Below are positions 43,513 to 53,532 of a DNA stretch of 64,000 nucleotides, one piece after another (the stretch's first letter is position 1; each line of letters starts with the position of its first letter). The translations under genes were made by a program, and so were the position numbers. The notes under the pieces are model-generated. The model saw nothing but the letters and a program-made list of their open reading frames with translations, made no database searches and had not been told where the DNA came from. Origin of the DNA: a candidate division KSB1 bacterium (GTDB lineage: Bacteria > Zhuqueibacterota > Zhuqueibacteria > Zhuqueibacterales > Zhuqueibacteraceae); assembly GCA_034506175.1 (NCBI GenBank), contig JAPDQB010000028.1, forward strand, positions 1 to 64,000, in the 5' to 3' direction.

Positions 43513-44574
43513 ATGAAAAAGTTGATGTGTTCCCTCGTCGCGTTGGCGCTGTCTCTCCCGATGACTCCGGCGTTGGCGCAAGGCCCCGGCAGCAGCGGTG
43601 TTCTGTTTCTTTTGATCACGCCCGGCGCGCGCGCCGCCGGCATGGGCGAATCGTTCGTGAGCATCGCGGACGACGCCACCGCGACCTACTGGAACCCGGC
43701 CGGTTTGGCGTTTCAGGAAGGCACGGAAATTTCGTTGATGCATTCCAACTGGCTGCCACAACTGGCCCCCGATCTGTATTATGATTACGCCACGGTCCGG
43801 CACAGCTTGGGCCCGATCGGCACCGCCGGCTTGTCGGTCACGTTCATCAATTTGGGCGAGCAAACCATCACCGGCGAGCTGGATCCGACGCCGCTCGGCA
43901 CCTTCAGCAGCTACGAGCTGGCGGTGGCCGGCAGCTTCGGCAGCAAGCTCACGGCCAACAGCGCCGCCGGCGTGACGCTCAAATTTATTTACAGCAACCT
44001 GGCGCCGCAAGTGAGCAACACGGCTCAAAAAGGCGATGGACGCGCCACGGCCTTTGCTGTCGATATCGGATATCTGCACAAAAATTTTCTGCTCGACCGC
44101 ATGAACTTCGGCGTCAATTTGACCAACCTCGGCCCGAAGATTACCTACATTGACGCGGCGCAGGCCGATCCGCTGCCGACGAATTTGCGACTGGGTTTCA
44201 GCTATCAACTGCTGAAGCAGGAATTCAACAGCCTGCTGCTTACCACGGAATTTGACCGCCTGCTGGTGTCGATTCCGAAAAAGGGTAAGAAGGCCGATCC
44301 GGTTTACAAGGCGTTGTTCACCGCCTGGACCGACGAAAATTTCAAGCAGGAAATCAAGCATATCATTTATAACGTCGGCGCCGAGTATTGGTACAACAAC
44401 CTGCTCGCCTTGCGCGCCGGTTACCATTACGACGAGATCGGCAAGGTCAAATACATTTCCGCCGGCGCCGGGTTGAAATACTCGCTCTATCGCCTCGACT
44501 TTGGTTACGTCTCCGCCGGCGAAGGCCATCCGCTCAGCGACACCATGCGCTTCTCGCTGACCTTCGGCATCTAA
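43513..44574 (+). CDS. PorV/PorQ-family outer-membrane protein
   Basis: A 353-residue outer-membrane beta-barrel protein of the PorV/PorQ (UPF0164) family. The signal peptide (about 1-23, ending ALAQ) is followed by GVLFLLITPGARAAGMGESFVSIADDATATYWNPAGLA, the family hallmark. It ends in an aromatic-rich strand, MRFSLTFGI. PorV-like proteins shuttle or anchor T9SS cargo at the surface, matching the T9SS-type C-termini in this window. The ATG at 43513 has a GGAG site eight bases upstream; the open frame upstream is the leader. It is the first gene of the plus-strand outer-membrane block. Confidence 0.9.
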   Translation: MKKLMCSLVALALSLPMTPALAQGPGSSGVLFLLITPGARAAGMGESFVSIADDATATYWNPAGLAFQEGTEISLMHSNWLPQLAPDLYYDYATVRHSLGPIGTAGLSVTFINLGEQTITGELDPTPLGTFSSYELAVAGSFGSKLTANSAAGVTLKFIYSNLAPQVSNTAQKGDGRATAFAVDIGYLHKNFLLDRMNFGVNLTNLGPKITYIDAAQADPLPTNLRLGFSYQLLKQEFNSLLLTTEFDRLLVSIPKKGKKADPVYKALFTAWTDENFKQEIKHIIYNVGAEYWYNNLLALRAGYHYDEIGKVKYISAGAGLKYSLYRLDFGYVSAGEGHPLSDTMRFSLTFGI

Positions 44575-44599
44575 GCGGCGCCTTTCGTCCACTAAATTG

Positions 44600-44645
44600 G
44601 AACTCCCACAGAAAAAGATTTTGATTATTTTTTCAGTGGGAGTTC
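44600..44645 (+). terminator. Large hairpin after the porV-like gene
   Basis: A perfect 10-bp stem (GAACTCCCAC at 44600-44609, GTGGGAGTTC at 44636-44645) encloses an A/T-rich loop with inner GAAAAA/TTTTTC pairing. It lies 25 bases after the porV stop and 80 bases before the chosen start of the next gene. No U-run follows, so it may act as a processing or stability element rather than a classic terminator. Confidence 0.55.
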
Positions 44646-44725
44646 TCATTCAATGGGCGATTTTCCGTATTGATTTTTCCTCGCTTCCTCATCATAAACT
44701 GATGTTCCCGCAGATGATCGCATGT

Positions 44726-47700
44726 ATGCCAAGAAGAATTGTTGGAATTTTTTCGCTCGGGATTTGCGTTTGTCTTTTTCGCGTCTCAACCGTTTCCGCT
44801 TTCATTCCGCAGAGTTCTGCTCATAAATCCCTCAAAAGCCAGTATCGCCATTCGCAGCCCGGCGCGCGTCTCCAGCTCCAATCGCGGCTTGGAGAAACCG
44901 CCGCCGATACGCTCGATATTCTCGCCATCCGCGTCGATTTCAAGCGCGACACGATTCCGCAAACCACCGGCGACGGGCGCTTCGTGCTCACCGCTTCGGA
45001 TAAAAACATCATCGATGCGCCGCCGCATAACCGCGCCTATTTTGAAGCGCAGCTCCTGGCGCTGAAAAATTATTTTGCCAGCGTTTCACGCGGCAAATTG
45101 ATTTTACGCTATCAGGTTTTTCCCGCCGGCAGCGATGAGGCCTATCATCTCGACCAGCCGATGAATTATTACGGCCCGGGCCGCCGCGATCCCAACAGCG
45201 ACAAGCGGCTCGCCGAGCTTTTTCAAGACGGCTTTAAAAAGGCGGATGCCGCCGGCGCGATTGACTTTTCCAAATTCGACAGTTTCATTCTTTTTCACGC
45301 TGGCGTCGGCGAGGATTTTGCCGATGAGCTCGACGCCACGCCGAACGACATTCCCAGCGCGTTTTTGACGCTGGAGGATTTGCGAAAAAATCTCGGCAAC
45401 GGCGATCCGAATTACAAGGGCGTTTCCGTTCGCAACGGCAACTTTTTCATTCCAGACGGCATCATTTTGCCGGAGACGCAGAGCCGCGAAATTCCCGGCC
45501 GCGGGCTTGTTGAGTTCGGTTTGTTGGGAACAACCGCGCTGATGTTCGGCCATCAAATCGGCCTGCCCAATCTTTTCAACACCGACAACGGCACCCCGGG
45601 CATCGGCTTCTGGGGCTTGATGGATCAAGGCAGCAACAATTTTCAAGGCCTGCTGCCGGCGCAGCCCGAAGCCTGGTCGAAAGTTTTTCTCGGATGGGAA
45701 AAACCGATTGTGGTGACGCAGGGCGAAAATCTGGAAGTTGCCGCGGCGCTGCACGCGAATCCCAACAAAATTTACAAAATTCCGATCACCGACACTGAAT
45801 ATTTTTTAATTGAAAACCGGCAGCGCGACGTCGACGGCAACCGCATTGCCATCGGCCGCGATGTCAACGGCACGCGCGTCGAATTTAAAGAAACCGGTTT
45901 CATTGGGGCTGCTCAATCCATTGGTGTGATTACGCAGGTTGATGAATATGATTTCGGCCTGCCCTATGCGCTCGATGCAAACAACCGCGCCCAGCCGGGC
46001 TGCGGGATTTTGATCTGGCACATCGACGAGGACATCATTCGCCGGAATTATGCGAGCAACCGCGTCAACGCTGATCGCGAGCGCCGCGGCGTCGATCTCG
46101 AAGAGGCCGACGGCGCGCAGGACATTGGCCGCGTCTACGGTTTTCTCGATCCCGGTTCCGGCAGCGAAAACGGTGTGGCTGAAGATGCGTGGTGGAAGAG
46201 CAACCCGGTGATCACGCGGTTTTTGCGCCCGAACAAACCGGTTGAGTTCGGCCCGAATACCATGCCGAGCACCGCCTCCAATTCCGGCGGCCAGACCGGC
46301 ATCGTCATCACGAATTTTTCCGAGATTCTGCCGGTGATGACGTTTTCCGTGCGCAACGTGTTGCAGGTCGCGAATTTCCCTCAATACGTGAGCGGCCAGC
46401 CCAATACGCTGCCGCCGCTGTTAGCCGACCTCACCGGCGACGGCAAGCTCGACATCGTTGTCGCGACCACTGCCGGAGAAATTCTCGCCTGGCAGGCCGA
46501 TGGCCGCAAAGTCATCGACAATCTCGACGTCGCCACGGTTGTTCAGCCCAACGGCATATCCGCAACGATTCCGAAAGCGACGTTTGCGGTTTTGGGCGAT
46601 TCGCTTTTTGCGCCGCCGGTACTCGTCGATCTGAACCGCGATGACCGCGCCGAAGTTTTGACGGCGGGCAAAGACGGCAAGCTGCGCGCCTGGTACGCCA
46701 GCGATGCGAACCTCGATGGCCGCGCCGATTTGTTGTGGCAAGTCGATCTTGGCGCGCCGAGCCGCGCCAACATTGCGGTGCGCATTGACAGCGGCTATAT
46801 TTTTTGTGGCACCGAAAACGGCCGGCTTTTCAATTTATTTTTCAACGGTGCACGGCGCTGGTTTGCGCCGACGAATATGCGCATTCGAGGCATCAGCCTG
46901 TTTAACCAAAATAATTTTGCGGTCACGTTTGCCAAAGAAGGCTTGCTGTTGTTCACGAATTTCGGCATTCCTCTAACTTCGGGCGCGCCGAATATTGGAA
47001 AGGTTGATTTTTCCGAAGCGGTGGCCGTGGCGGATCTTGATAACGACGGCAATCGCGAAATCGTTTTTCGCGACGCCACTTCGCTGCAGGCCGCCGACTT
47101 GCGAATCTCCGCCCCGAAAGGTTTTCCGATTTCCCTCGCCGGCCAGGAAAAATCCGGCGTGGCGATTGGCGACATCAACAACGACGGCCGCAAAGAAATT
47201 GTGCTGGTTGCCAAAAATCAGTTGTACGCCTACAATTTCAACGGCGTGTTGACGGAAAATTTTCCGCTCGCCATCAGCCTGGCCCCAAATGCCAAATTGC
47301 AAAATCCGCTGACCCCGATCATTGCCGACGCCGACGGTGACGGAGTGCAGGACGTTCTGATTGCCGGCGTCGACGGCAATGTTTACGCCTATCGCCGCGA
47401 TGGTGCGCTGGTTGCCGGTTTTCCGCTGGCGATGAGCGGCGCCGGTCTCGGCAGCCTCGCCGCCGCGGATCTTGACGGCGACGGCAAGCTCGAGCTGGTC
47501 GGCGTGTCAGGCAACGGTTACGTGCATGTGTGGCGCTTGCCATCGAGCAGCAACAAAGCCGACTGGCCGATGTATCATCACGACGCGGCGCAGACGAGTT
47601 TAAATGCGGCAAGAGAAACGCCGATAGTTGTTGCCGACAATTTGATGCCGGCCAAATCGGTTTATAATTATCCGAATCCGACGGTGGGAAACGCCACGAC

Positions 47701-47923
47701 GATTCGCTACCGCTTGAATGAAAACGCCGAAGTGAAAATTTCCATTTACGACGCAGCCGGCGATTTGGTTGAAAAGCTGGCCGGCCCCGGCCTGGCGCAA
47801 GCCGATAACGAAATCGAATGGAATTTACAGAACGTGCAAAGCGGCGTCTACCTCGCGCGCGTCGAAGCCAAAGGCCACAACGAAACTTCGGTGGCGATTA
47901 TCAAAATCGCGGTGGTGAAGTAA
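44726..47923 (+). CDS. M6-like metalloprotease homologue without catalytic His-Glu, with propeller and T9SS domain
   Basis: A 1065-residue secreted protein. A signal peptide (about 1-25) precedes an M6-protease-like domain (about 60-330). Where active M6 enzymes have HExxH followed by GLPDLYD, this protein has LMFGH (272-276) then IGLPNLFN; the third histidine remains but the first His and Glu are replaced by Leu and Met. The downstream GIGFWGLMDQG block is intact. The second half has about six FG-GAP/VCBS-like repeats with DLTGDGKLDIV-type calcium motifs, likely a beta-propeller, then a T9SS/FlgD-like C-terminus (YNYPNP to GVYLARV). Start 44726 is favoured over earlier ATGs because it begins the signal peptide; 44714 is possible. 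Confidence 0.85.
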   Translation: MPRRIVGIFSLGICVCLFRVSTVSAFIPQSSAHKSLKSQYRHSQPGARLQLQSRLGETAADTLDILAIRVDFKRDTIPQTTGDGRFVLTASDKNIIDAPPHNRAYFEAQLLALKNYFASVSRGKLILRYQVFPAGSDEAYHLDQPMNYYGPGRRDPNSDKRLAELFQDGFKKADAAGAIDFSKFDSFILFHAGVGEDFADELDATPNDIPSAFLTLEDLRKNLGNGDPNYKGVSVRNGNFFIPDGIILPETQSREIPGRGLVEFGLLGTTALMFGHQIGLPNLFNTDNGTPGIGFWGLMDQGSNNFQGLLPAQPEAWSKVFLGWEKPIVVTQGENLEVAAALHANPNKIYKIPITDTEYFLIENRQRDVDGNRIAIGRDVNGTRVEFKETGFIGAAQSIGVITQVDEYDFGLPYALDANNRAQPGCGILIWHIDEDIIRRNYASNRVNADRERRGVDLEEADGAQDIGRVYGFLDPGSGSENGVAEDAWWKSNPVITRFLRPNKPVEFGPNTMPSTASNSGGQTGIVITNFSEILPVMTFSVRNVLQVANFPQYVSGQPNTLPPLLADLTGDGKLDIVVATTAGEILAWQADGRKVIDNLDVATVVQPNGISATIPKATFAVLGDSLFAPPVLVDLNRDDRAEVLTAGKDGKLRAWYASDANLDGRADLLWQVDLGAPSRANIAVRIDSGYIFCGTENGRLFNLFFNGARRWFAPTNMRIRGISLFNQNNFAVTFAKEGLLLFTNFGIPLTSGAPNIGKVDFSEAVAVADLDNDGNREIVFRDATSLQAADLRISAPKGFPISLAGQEKSGVAIGDINNDGRKEIVLVAKNQLYAYNFNGVLTENFPLAISLAPNAKLQNPLTPIIADADGDGVQDVLIAGVDGNVYAYRRDGALVAGFPLAMSGAGLGSLAAADLDGDGKLELVGVSGNGYVHVWRLPSSSNKADWPMYHHDAAQTSLNAARETPIVVADNLMPAKSVYNYPNPTVGNATTIRYRLNENAEVKISIYDAAGDLVEKLAGPGLAQADNEIEWNLQNVQSGVYLARVEAKGHNETSVAIIKIAVVK

Positions 47924-47983
47924 AGCCCGAAGTCGAAAGTCCGAATTCAGAAGGGAATTGCCGGAAGACACGATTACAAAACT

Positions 47984-49303
47984 ATGCCTGGTGACAAGCT
48001 AAAAAATTCCGTCGGCCTCCGCCTGTTCCTCATCGGCGTGTTGAGTCTGGTGTTGTTGATTCCCGCGATGATGATTCAAGGCTTGATCACCGAACGCGAA
48101 CAGCGCCGCAACAGCGCCGTCTTCGAGGTGAGTGACAAATGGGGCCGGCCGCAAACCCTTGCCGGGCCGATTTTGACGGTGCCGTATAAAAAACTCATTA
48201 AAGATGAAAAAGGCAATTTGACGCCGGTGGTCGAGTATGCGCATTTTTTGCCGGAGCGGCTCTCGATCAATGCCGAGTTGTTTCCGGAGATTCGCTATCG
48301 TGGCATTTATGAAGTGGTTTTGTACAATTCCAAGCTGCAGCTTCGGGGAAATTTCTCGCTGCTCGATTTCAACCAGTTCAGCATTCTCGCCGAAAATATC
48401 TTGTGGAAGGATTCGTTTCTCGCGCTGGGCCTCGGCGATTTAAAAGGCATTCGCGAAGCGGTGAAAATCAACTTCAACGGCGCCGGGTTTGTTGCCAACC
48501 CCGGTATTGAGTCGAAAGATGTTTTGGAAATCGGCATCAGCGTCAAGCCAAATCTCAGGGCGCCGAGCGCGAGTTATGAATTTGCCATTGATCTTGATTT
48601 GAACGGCAGCGGGGCGATCAGTTTTGTGCCGGTCGGGAAAGAAACCAGTGTGAAAATTTCTTCGCCGTGGGGCAACCCGAGTTTTGTCGGAGAGTTTTTG
48701 CCGGTTGAACGGCAGGTTCAGTCCAACCATTTCAACGCCGAATGGAAGGTTTTGCACCTCAATCGCAATTACCCGCAGCAATGGCTCGGCAGCCGGCACC
48801 ACATCATGGATTCGAGTTTTGGCGTGGAGCTGCTGCTGCCGATCGATGAGTATCAAAAAACCATGCGCACCGCCAAATACGCCATCATGTTCATCGCGCT
48901 CACGTTTCTGGCGTTCTTTCTCACCGAGGTGCTGAATAAAAAAGTCATTCATCCGATTCAATACATTCTGATCGGACTGGCGTTGATTTTGTTTTATACT
49001 TTGCTGCTGTCTTTTTCCGAACATATCAAATTCAACTCGGCGTATCTGCTGTCGAGCCTGGCGATCATCGCGCTCGTCACGGCGTACACGAAAAGCGTGT
49101 TGTCAAACAATCCTGCCACCGCGATCATCGCCGGCATTTTGATTGTTCTGTACGGGTTTTTGTATATTATTTTGCAACTGCAGGATTACGCCTTGCTGCT
49201 CGGCAGTGTGGGCTTGTTTATCATTCTGGCCATTGTGATGTATGTGACGCGAAAAATCGATTGGTTTGCGATTGGCAAACTGGCAAGCGAATCGCAGAAG
49301 TAA
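47984..49303 (+). CDS. creD: CreD-family inner-membrane protein
   Basis: A 439-residue inner-membrane protein of the CreD family. It has an N-terminal span (about 12-33), a large periplasmic region (about 40-300) with RRNSAVFEVSDKWGRPQTLAGPILTVPY, and six C-terminal spans from about 300 on, ending in a short basic/charged tail. The length is near that of E. coli CreD (about 450). CreD supports envelope integrity and colicin tolerance; in E. coli it is under CreBC control, which is not seen here. It lies 60 bases after the M6-like gene and 19 bases before the next gene. Confidence 0.9.
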   Translation: MPGDKLKNSVGLRLFLIGVLSLVLLIPAMMIQGLITEREQRRNSAVFEVSDKWGRPQTLAGPILTVPYKKLIKDEKGNLTPVVEYAHFLPERLSINAELFPEIRYRGIYEVVLYNSKLQLRGNFSLLDFNQFSILAENILWKDSFLALGLGDLKGIREAVKINFNGAGFVANPGIESKDVLEIGISVKPNLRAPSASYEFAIDLDLNGSGAISFVPVGKETSVKISSPWGNPSFVGEFLPVERQVQSNHFNAEWKVLHLNRNYPQQWLGSRHHIMDSSFGVELLLPIDEYQKTMRTAKYAIMFIALTFLAFFLTEVLNKKVIHPIQYILIGLALILFYTLLLSFSEHIKFNSAYLLSSLAIIALVTAYTKSVLSNNPATAIIAGILIVLYGFLYIILQLQDYALLLGSVGLFIILAIVMYVTRKIDWFAIGKLASESQK

Positions 49304-49322
49304 TTTTTAGTTTAGACTGATT

Positions 49323-52300
49323 ATGAATCGAATGAGATCTTTCGGCAGGGAAGTATCACTAATCTTTTTCCTTTTGGCATCAACGCCGGCTGCTTATTTG
49401 CAAGCTCAAGACGAGCCGGAATTCACCCATCCCGAGCTGGACTGGAGCACCATCGAGACGCCGCATTTTTACGTGCATTTTCACAACGGCGCCGAGCATA
49501 CCGCCAAGCTGACGGCAAAGATCGCAGAGGAAATTTACACGCCAATCACTGCGCTTTACGGCTACGAGCCGGATGGCAAAATTCATTTCATCATCAAGGA
49601 TTACGATGATTTCTCCAACGGCGCGGCGTATTATCTCGACAACAAAATCGAGATTTGGGCGAGCGCGATGGATTTCGAATTGCGCGGCACGCACAACTGG
49701 CTGCGCAATGTGATCACGCATGAGTTTACACACATGATCTCGCTCGGCGCGGCACGCAAAATTACGCGGCATATTCCGGCGTTTTATTTGCAATCCCTCG
49801 GCTATGAAAAAGAGAAACGCGAAGATGTTTTGCTGGGCTATCCCAATCGCATCGTCTCATACCCGCTTCCCTTCACCACCGTGCCGCCGTGGTTTGCCGA
49901 AGGCGTGGCGCAATATCAATTGCCGGAATTGCAATACGATTTGTGGGATTCGCACCGCGACATGATGCTGCGTACCGCCATTGTCGAAAATAAAATGCTG
50001 ACCTATTCCGAAATGAATTCGTTCGGCAAAAACAGCATCGGCAGCGAGCGGGTTTATAATCAGGGCTATTCTTTTGCCGGTTATATCGCCGGGCGCTACG
50101 GCATCGAAGCGCTGAAAAGAATTTCAAACAACATGCGCAGCCCGTGGCGTTTTTCCTTTGACAGCGCCATTAAAAAGGCCGTCGGCAAAAGTGGCGCGGA
50201 GCTGTATCGCGAGTGGAAAAAATATCTCGAAGAAAAGTACGCGACGCAATTGCGCGAGATTCAAACGCATAAAGTCGAAGGCGAGCTGCTGCAAGCCAAA
50301 GGCTCGGCGAATTTTTTCCCGCGCTGGTCGCCGGACGGCAAGTCCCTCGCCTTTCTCACCAACGCCGGGATGGATTATATCGGACAGACGGCGTTGGTGA
50401 TTCGCGATCAAGCCACCGGCAAAATCAAGGCGGTCAAAGGCGGCATCCATTCCGCTTTCGCATGGTCGCCGGATGGAAAGCAAATCGTGTACTCGCGTAA
50501 ATCGGAAAACAATCACGGCCGCTCGATGTTTTATGATTTGTATCTCTACGATCTCCAATCCGGCAAAGAGCAACGTTTGACGGAAAGCGCCCGCGCGCAA
50601 AGCCCGAGCTGGTCGCCGGACGGCAAACGCATTGTCTGCGCGGTGAACGGCGACGGCACGCAAAACCTCGCGCTGTTGTATCTCGAAACAAAGAAGCTGA
50701 AAATTCTCACGGCTTACAGAAATCAGGAACAGGTTTACACGCCGCAGTGGTCGCCGGAGGGCGGAAAAATTTTGTTCGGTTCCTCGCGCCTGCGCGGCCG
50801 CGATCTTTATGTTTATGATTTGCGCGCCGGGCAAATCTCGCCGGTTTTTGCTGATTCGCCCAATGATGGCAATCATCCCACCGACCGCCGCGACGCCGTT
50901 TTCAGCCCCGACGGCAAGAAAATTTATTTCAGTTGGGATGAGAGCGGCATTTTCAACATTTATTCGCACGATCTCGAAACCAGGCAAACCGCGCCGTTGA
51001 CCAACGTCATCGGCGGCGCTTTCATGCCGTCGGTGAATCAAAATGGCGAGTTGGTGTTCAGCACCTTCGTCGCCGAAGGTTACAAGATCGCGCTTTTGAA
51101 GAATCCGCAGCCGCTGCCAACCGAACAGATACGCTATCTCACTTACGCTGAAGACGGCGTCAAACTGGCCTCGCGTGACGGCAACGGCGCGCTCGCCAAT
51201 CTCGACGTGAGCGGCATCAAGCACGCGGCGTATGACGACAGCAAGGTTCCCGATTATCAGGCCAAGCCGTACAGCGGGCATTACACCGCCGTCGCCTTTT
51301 TGCCGCGCGTGGCGTTCGATTATGGCACGACGAAAGTGGGCGGCTATTTTTATTCCGGCGACATGCTGGATAAATACAATTTCATCGGCGGCTTCGCCGC
51401 CAACCGCGCGAAGGATTACGACGCGTTTTTATTGCTCGATTACAAAAAGCTCGGCCCGGTTTTTTTTATTGAAGGCTACAATCAAGTCCTTCATACCGAC
51501 GTTGACGGCATCGGCTTGCGCTACAATTTATGGCAGGTGGATGCCGGGGCGCGCAAATGGTTCAACAGCCGGCATCGTTCGAAGCTCAGCTTCACCTACA
51601 GCAACTACAACGCAAAAATCACCGACGTGATCAACGGTGCGAAAGTGAGTTTTGCTTACACGTATTATATCGGCAAAGCTGTTTCGTTCGAACATATTTA
51701 CACGCAACGCAGCCGAGCCGTCGATGGCGAGATCAACCCGCGCGCCGGGCGCGACGTGCGGTTTCGTTACAGCCGCGAGTTCAACGATTTTATCCGTTCC
51801 GATCCGGATGATGCATTTCGCCCGACCAAGTACGGCACCTTTGTCGAGAATTACGATCCGCATAATTTGCATCGTTTCGAGCTGGATTGGACCGAGCACT
51901 TCGGCTTGCCCGGCCGTTCGGGTCTGACGCTGTACGGCCGCGGTGGTTTGTTGACGCCGAACGCCAACAACTTTTTCTATTTTTTTGCCGGCGGCTTGCC
52001 CGGGGTGCGCGGTTATCCGTATTACAGCATGGAAGGCCGTTATCTGGCGCACGGCCGGATCACTTATCGGTTCCCGCTTTTCCGGCGCATGGATTTTTCG
52101 CTGCTGCATCTTTATTTTGACAAATTGTATCTCGGCGTGTCGTACGATTACGGCGGCGCGTTTGTCAACACCAAAGTCGTTCGCAACAAATTGCACGACA
52201 GCATCAATCTGCAGGCGCGCCTGAGCCTGTCGTCGTTTTATGTTTTCCCGACGCAAATTTTCTTCAACGCCGCGTACGGCTTCGACAAATTCAAAAACCG

Positions 52301-52367
52301 CGGCGTCACCTACGGCCAGGAATGGCGTTACTATTTCGGCCTGGCGTTCGGGTTTCTGGATGAGTGA
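49323..52367 (+). CDS. Metallopeptidase-TolB propeller-beta-barrel fusion
   Basis: A 1014-residue envelope protein with three parts. After a signal peptide (about 1-29), a gluzincin-type peptidase domain has HEFTH (133-137) and the second-helix Glu193 in WFAEGVAQY. The middle (about 320-600) is a TolB/PD40 propeller with repeated WSPDGK motifs. The C-terminal part (about 650-1014) is beta-strand rich with PGVRGYPYYSMEGRYLAHGRITYRFPL, resembling the BamA/Omp85 surface-antigen barrel, and ends in an aromatic residue-rich strand. It would be anchored in the outer membrane with a periplasmic or surface peptidase. A paralogue is at 60928-63879. Substrate unknown. Confidence 0.85.
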   Translation: MNRMRSFGREVSLIFFLLASTPAAYLQAQDEPEFTHPELDWSTIETPHFYVHFHNGAEHTAKLTAKIAEEIYTPITALYGYEPDGKIHFIIKDYDDFSNGAAYYLDNKIEIWASAMDFELRGTHNWLRNVITHEFTHMISLGAARKITRHIPAFYLQSLGYEKEKREDVLLGYPNRIVSYPLPFTTVPPWFAEGVAQYQLPELQYDLWDSHRDMMLRTAIVENKMLTYSEMNSFGKNSIGSERVYNQGYSFAGYIAGRYGIEALKRISNNMRSPWRFSFDSAIKKAVGKSGAELYREWKKYLEEKYATQLREIQTHKVEGELLQAKGSANFFPRWSPDGKSLAFLTNAGMDYIGQTALVIRDQATGKIKAVKGGIHSAFAWSPDGKQIVYSRKSENNHGRSMFYDLYLYDLQSGKEQRLTESARAQSPSWSPDGKRIVCAVNGDGTQNLALLYLETKKLKILTAYRNQEQVYTPQWSPEGGKILFGSSRLRGRDLYVYDLRAGQISPVFADSPNDGNHPTDRRDAVFSPDGKKIYFSWDESGIFNIYSHDLETRQTAPLTNVIGGAFMPSVNQNGELVFSTFVAEGYKIALLKNPQPLPTEQIRYLTYAEDGVKLASRDGNGALANLDVSGIKHAAYDDSKVPDYQAKPYSGHYTAVAFLPRVAFDYGTTKVGGYFYSGDMLDKYNFIGGFAANRAKDYDAFLLLDYKKLGPVFFIEGYNQVLHTDVDGIGLRYNLWQVDAGARKWFNSRHRSKLSFTYSNYNAKITDVINGAKVSFAYTYYIGKAVSFEHIYTQRSRAVDGEINPRAGRDVRFRYSREFNDFIRSDPDDAFRPTKYGTFVENYDPHNLHRFELDWTEHFGLPGRSGLTLYGRGGLLTPNANNFFYFFAGGLPGVRGYPYYSMEGRYLAHGRITYRFPLFRRMDFSLLHLYFDKLYLGVSYDYGGAFVNTKVVRNKLHDSINLQARLSLSSFYVFPTQIFFNAAYGFDKFKNRGVTYGQEWRYYFGLAFGFLDE

Positions 52368-52493
52368 CACCCGTAGCGCAGACTGCCAGTCTGCAAAGGC
52401 CACAGAGTTTTTGGGGCGCGTTTTGTGATTTTCCGGGGTTGAAACGTGGTCAAATCTAATGCTGTCTGAAGAGTTTTTCAAAAAAGTCCCCTC

Positions 52494-52543
52494 GGTTGAA
52501 GAATCCCGCCGATAAGGTGTTTTATCGGCGGGGTTTTTCAATC
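52494..52543 (+). terminator. Strong hairpin with T-run upstream of a DUF5683 gene
   Basis: The inner stem CCCGCCGATAA/TTATCGGCGGG (52505-52515 with 52522-52532) is perfect over 11 bp and is followed by TTTTT. Outer arms GGTTGAAGAA and TTTTTCAATC also pair. It is a good intrinsic terminator for the preceding gene. The same design occurs at 53533-53581. Confidence 0.8.
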
Positions 52544-52576
52544 AGAGGCAAATTTAAAGCTAATGAGTTTTAGCTT

Positions 52577-53413
52577 ATGAAATCGAAATCAATCGCCGCC
52601 ATTTTTTTGTTAATGAGCTTGCCGCTCACGTCGCTGTTGGCGCAATCATCGAATTTCTCTCGCGCCGCTTTGAGCCAAAATCAGAAGGCGTCAACTTCTC
52701 CTCTTGCTTTGTCGAATTATCCTTCGTTTTATTTCGTTGATTCGCTGAACACGCCGGCGGCAAAACAGCAGCGGTCGGTCGGCAAAGCGCTGTTGTTCTC
52801 CGCCGTCATTCCCGGCAGCGGCCAACTTTACAACAAATCTTTTTTAAAAGGCCTGGCTTTTGTCGGCATCGAAATCGGCGCGTGGGCCATTAACGCGATT
52901 TATACTCAACGCGGCAACGAGCAAGAACGTGAATTCGAGCGCTATGCCGACGCCCATTGGAGCGAGGAGGAGTATTGGGATTTTATTTTTGCGATGTGCC
53001 AGCGCGATCCGCAAAGCGCTGCGTATAATTGCCGCCGCGACGATTTGAAGTCGCTGCGCCGCTGGGAGCGTGATCATTTCAGCCATTTTCTGCCGGAAGA
53101 GAAAAATCAAACTTACTATGAAAACATCGGCAAATACGACCAGTTCAATTTTGGCTGGGATGACACGAATACGGAGCTTGGCCGCGATTCCGCCCATCGC
53201 GAGCTGTATACGCGCATGCGCAAAAAGGCCAACGATCAATTCCGCATCGCAACGTATGGCGCCTCGGCAGTCTTGGTCAATCATGTTTTGAGCATGTTGG
53301 AGGCGGCCTATTCGGCAAACCGCTTTAATCGCCATCACGTGAAAGCGTCGCTGGAAATGCAACGATACGGTGATGAGCTCATGCCGGCGCTGAGTATGAG
53401 GATGAGCTGGTGA
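52577..53413 (+). CDS. DUF5683-type envelope protein
   Basis: A 278-residue protein. The signal peptide (about 1-22, ending LLAQ) is followed by a serine-rich segment and then a DUF5683-like core: ALLFSAVIPGSGQLYNKSFLKGLAFVGIEIGAWAINAIY, with a P-x-x-GQ turn and a hydrophobic span. The rest is charged, with a short C-terminal span-like segment (YGASAVLVNHVLSMLEAAY). Function of this family is unknown. A paralogue follows at 53621. Each is preceded by a similar hairpin. Confidence 0.75.
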   Translation: MKSKSIAAIFLLMSLPLTSLLAQSSNFSRAALSQNQKASTSPLALSNYPSFYFVDSLNTPAAKQQRSVGKALLFSAVIPGSGQLYNKSFLKGLAFVGIEIGAWAINAIYTQRGNEQEREFERYADAHWSEEEYWDFIFAMCQRDPQSAAYNCRRDDLKSLRRWERDHFSHFLPEEKNQTYYENIGKYDQFNFGWDDTNTELGRDSAHRELYTRMRKKANDQFRIATYGASAVLVNHVLSMLEAAYSANRFNRHHVKASLEMQRYGDELMPALSMRMSW

Positions 53414-53532
53414 GGGCTGGATGCTTGATGCTGGATGCTGGCTCGCGATGGTTTTTCAGGGAGTTCAAAAGCATTTTGGACACGAATAAAAGCTGGCAGC
53501 GAGTTTTGAGAACACGAGAAAATTTTCCCGCT

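Noticed and set aside
43393..44649. A 418-codon minus-strand frame opposite porV
   Set aside because: The porV frame has a signal peptide and family motif; this one does not.
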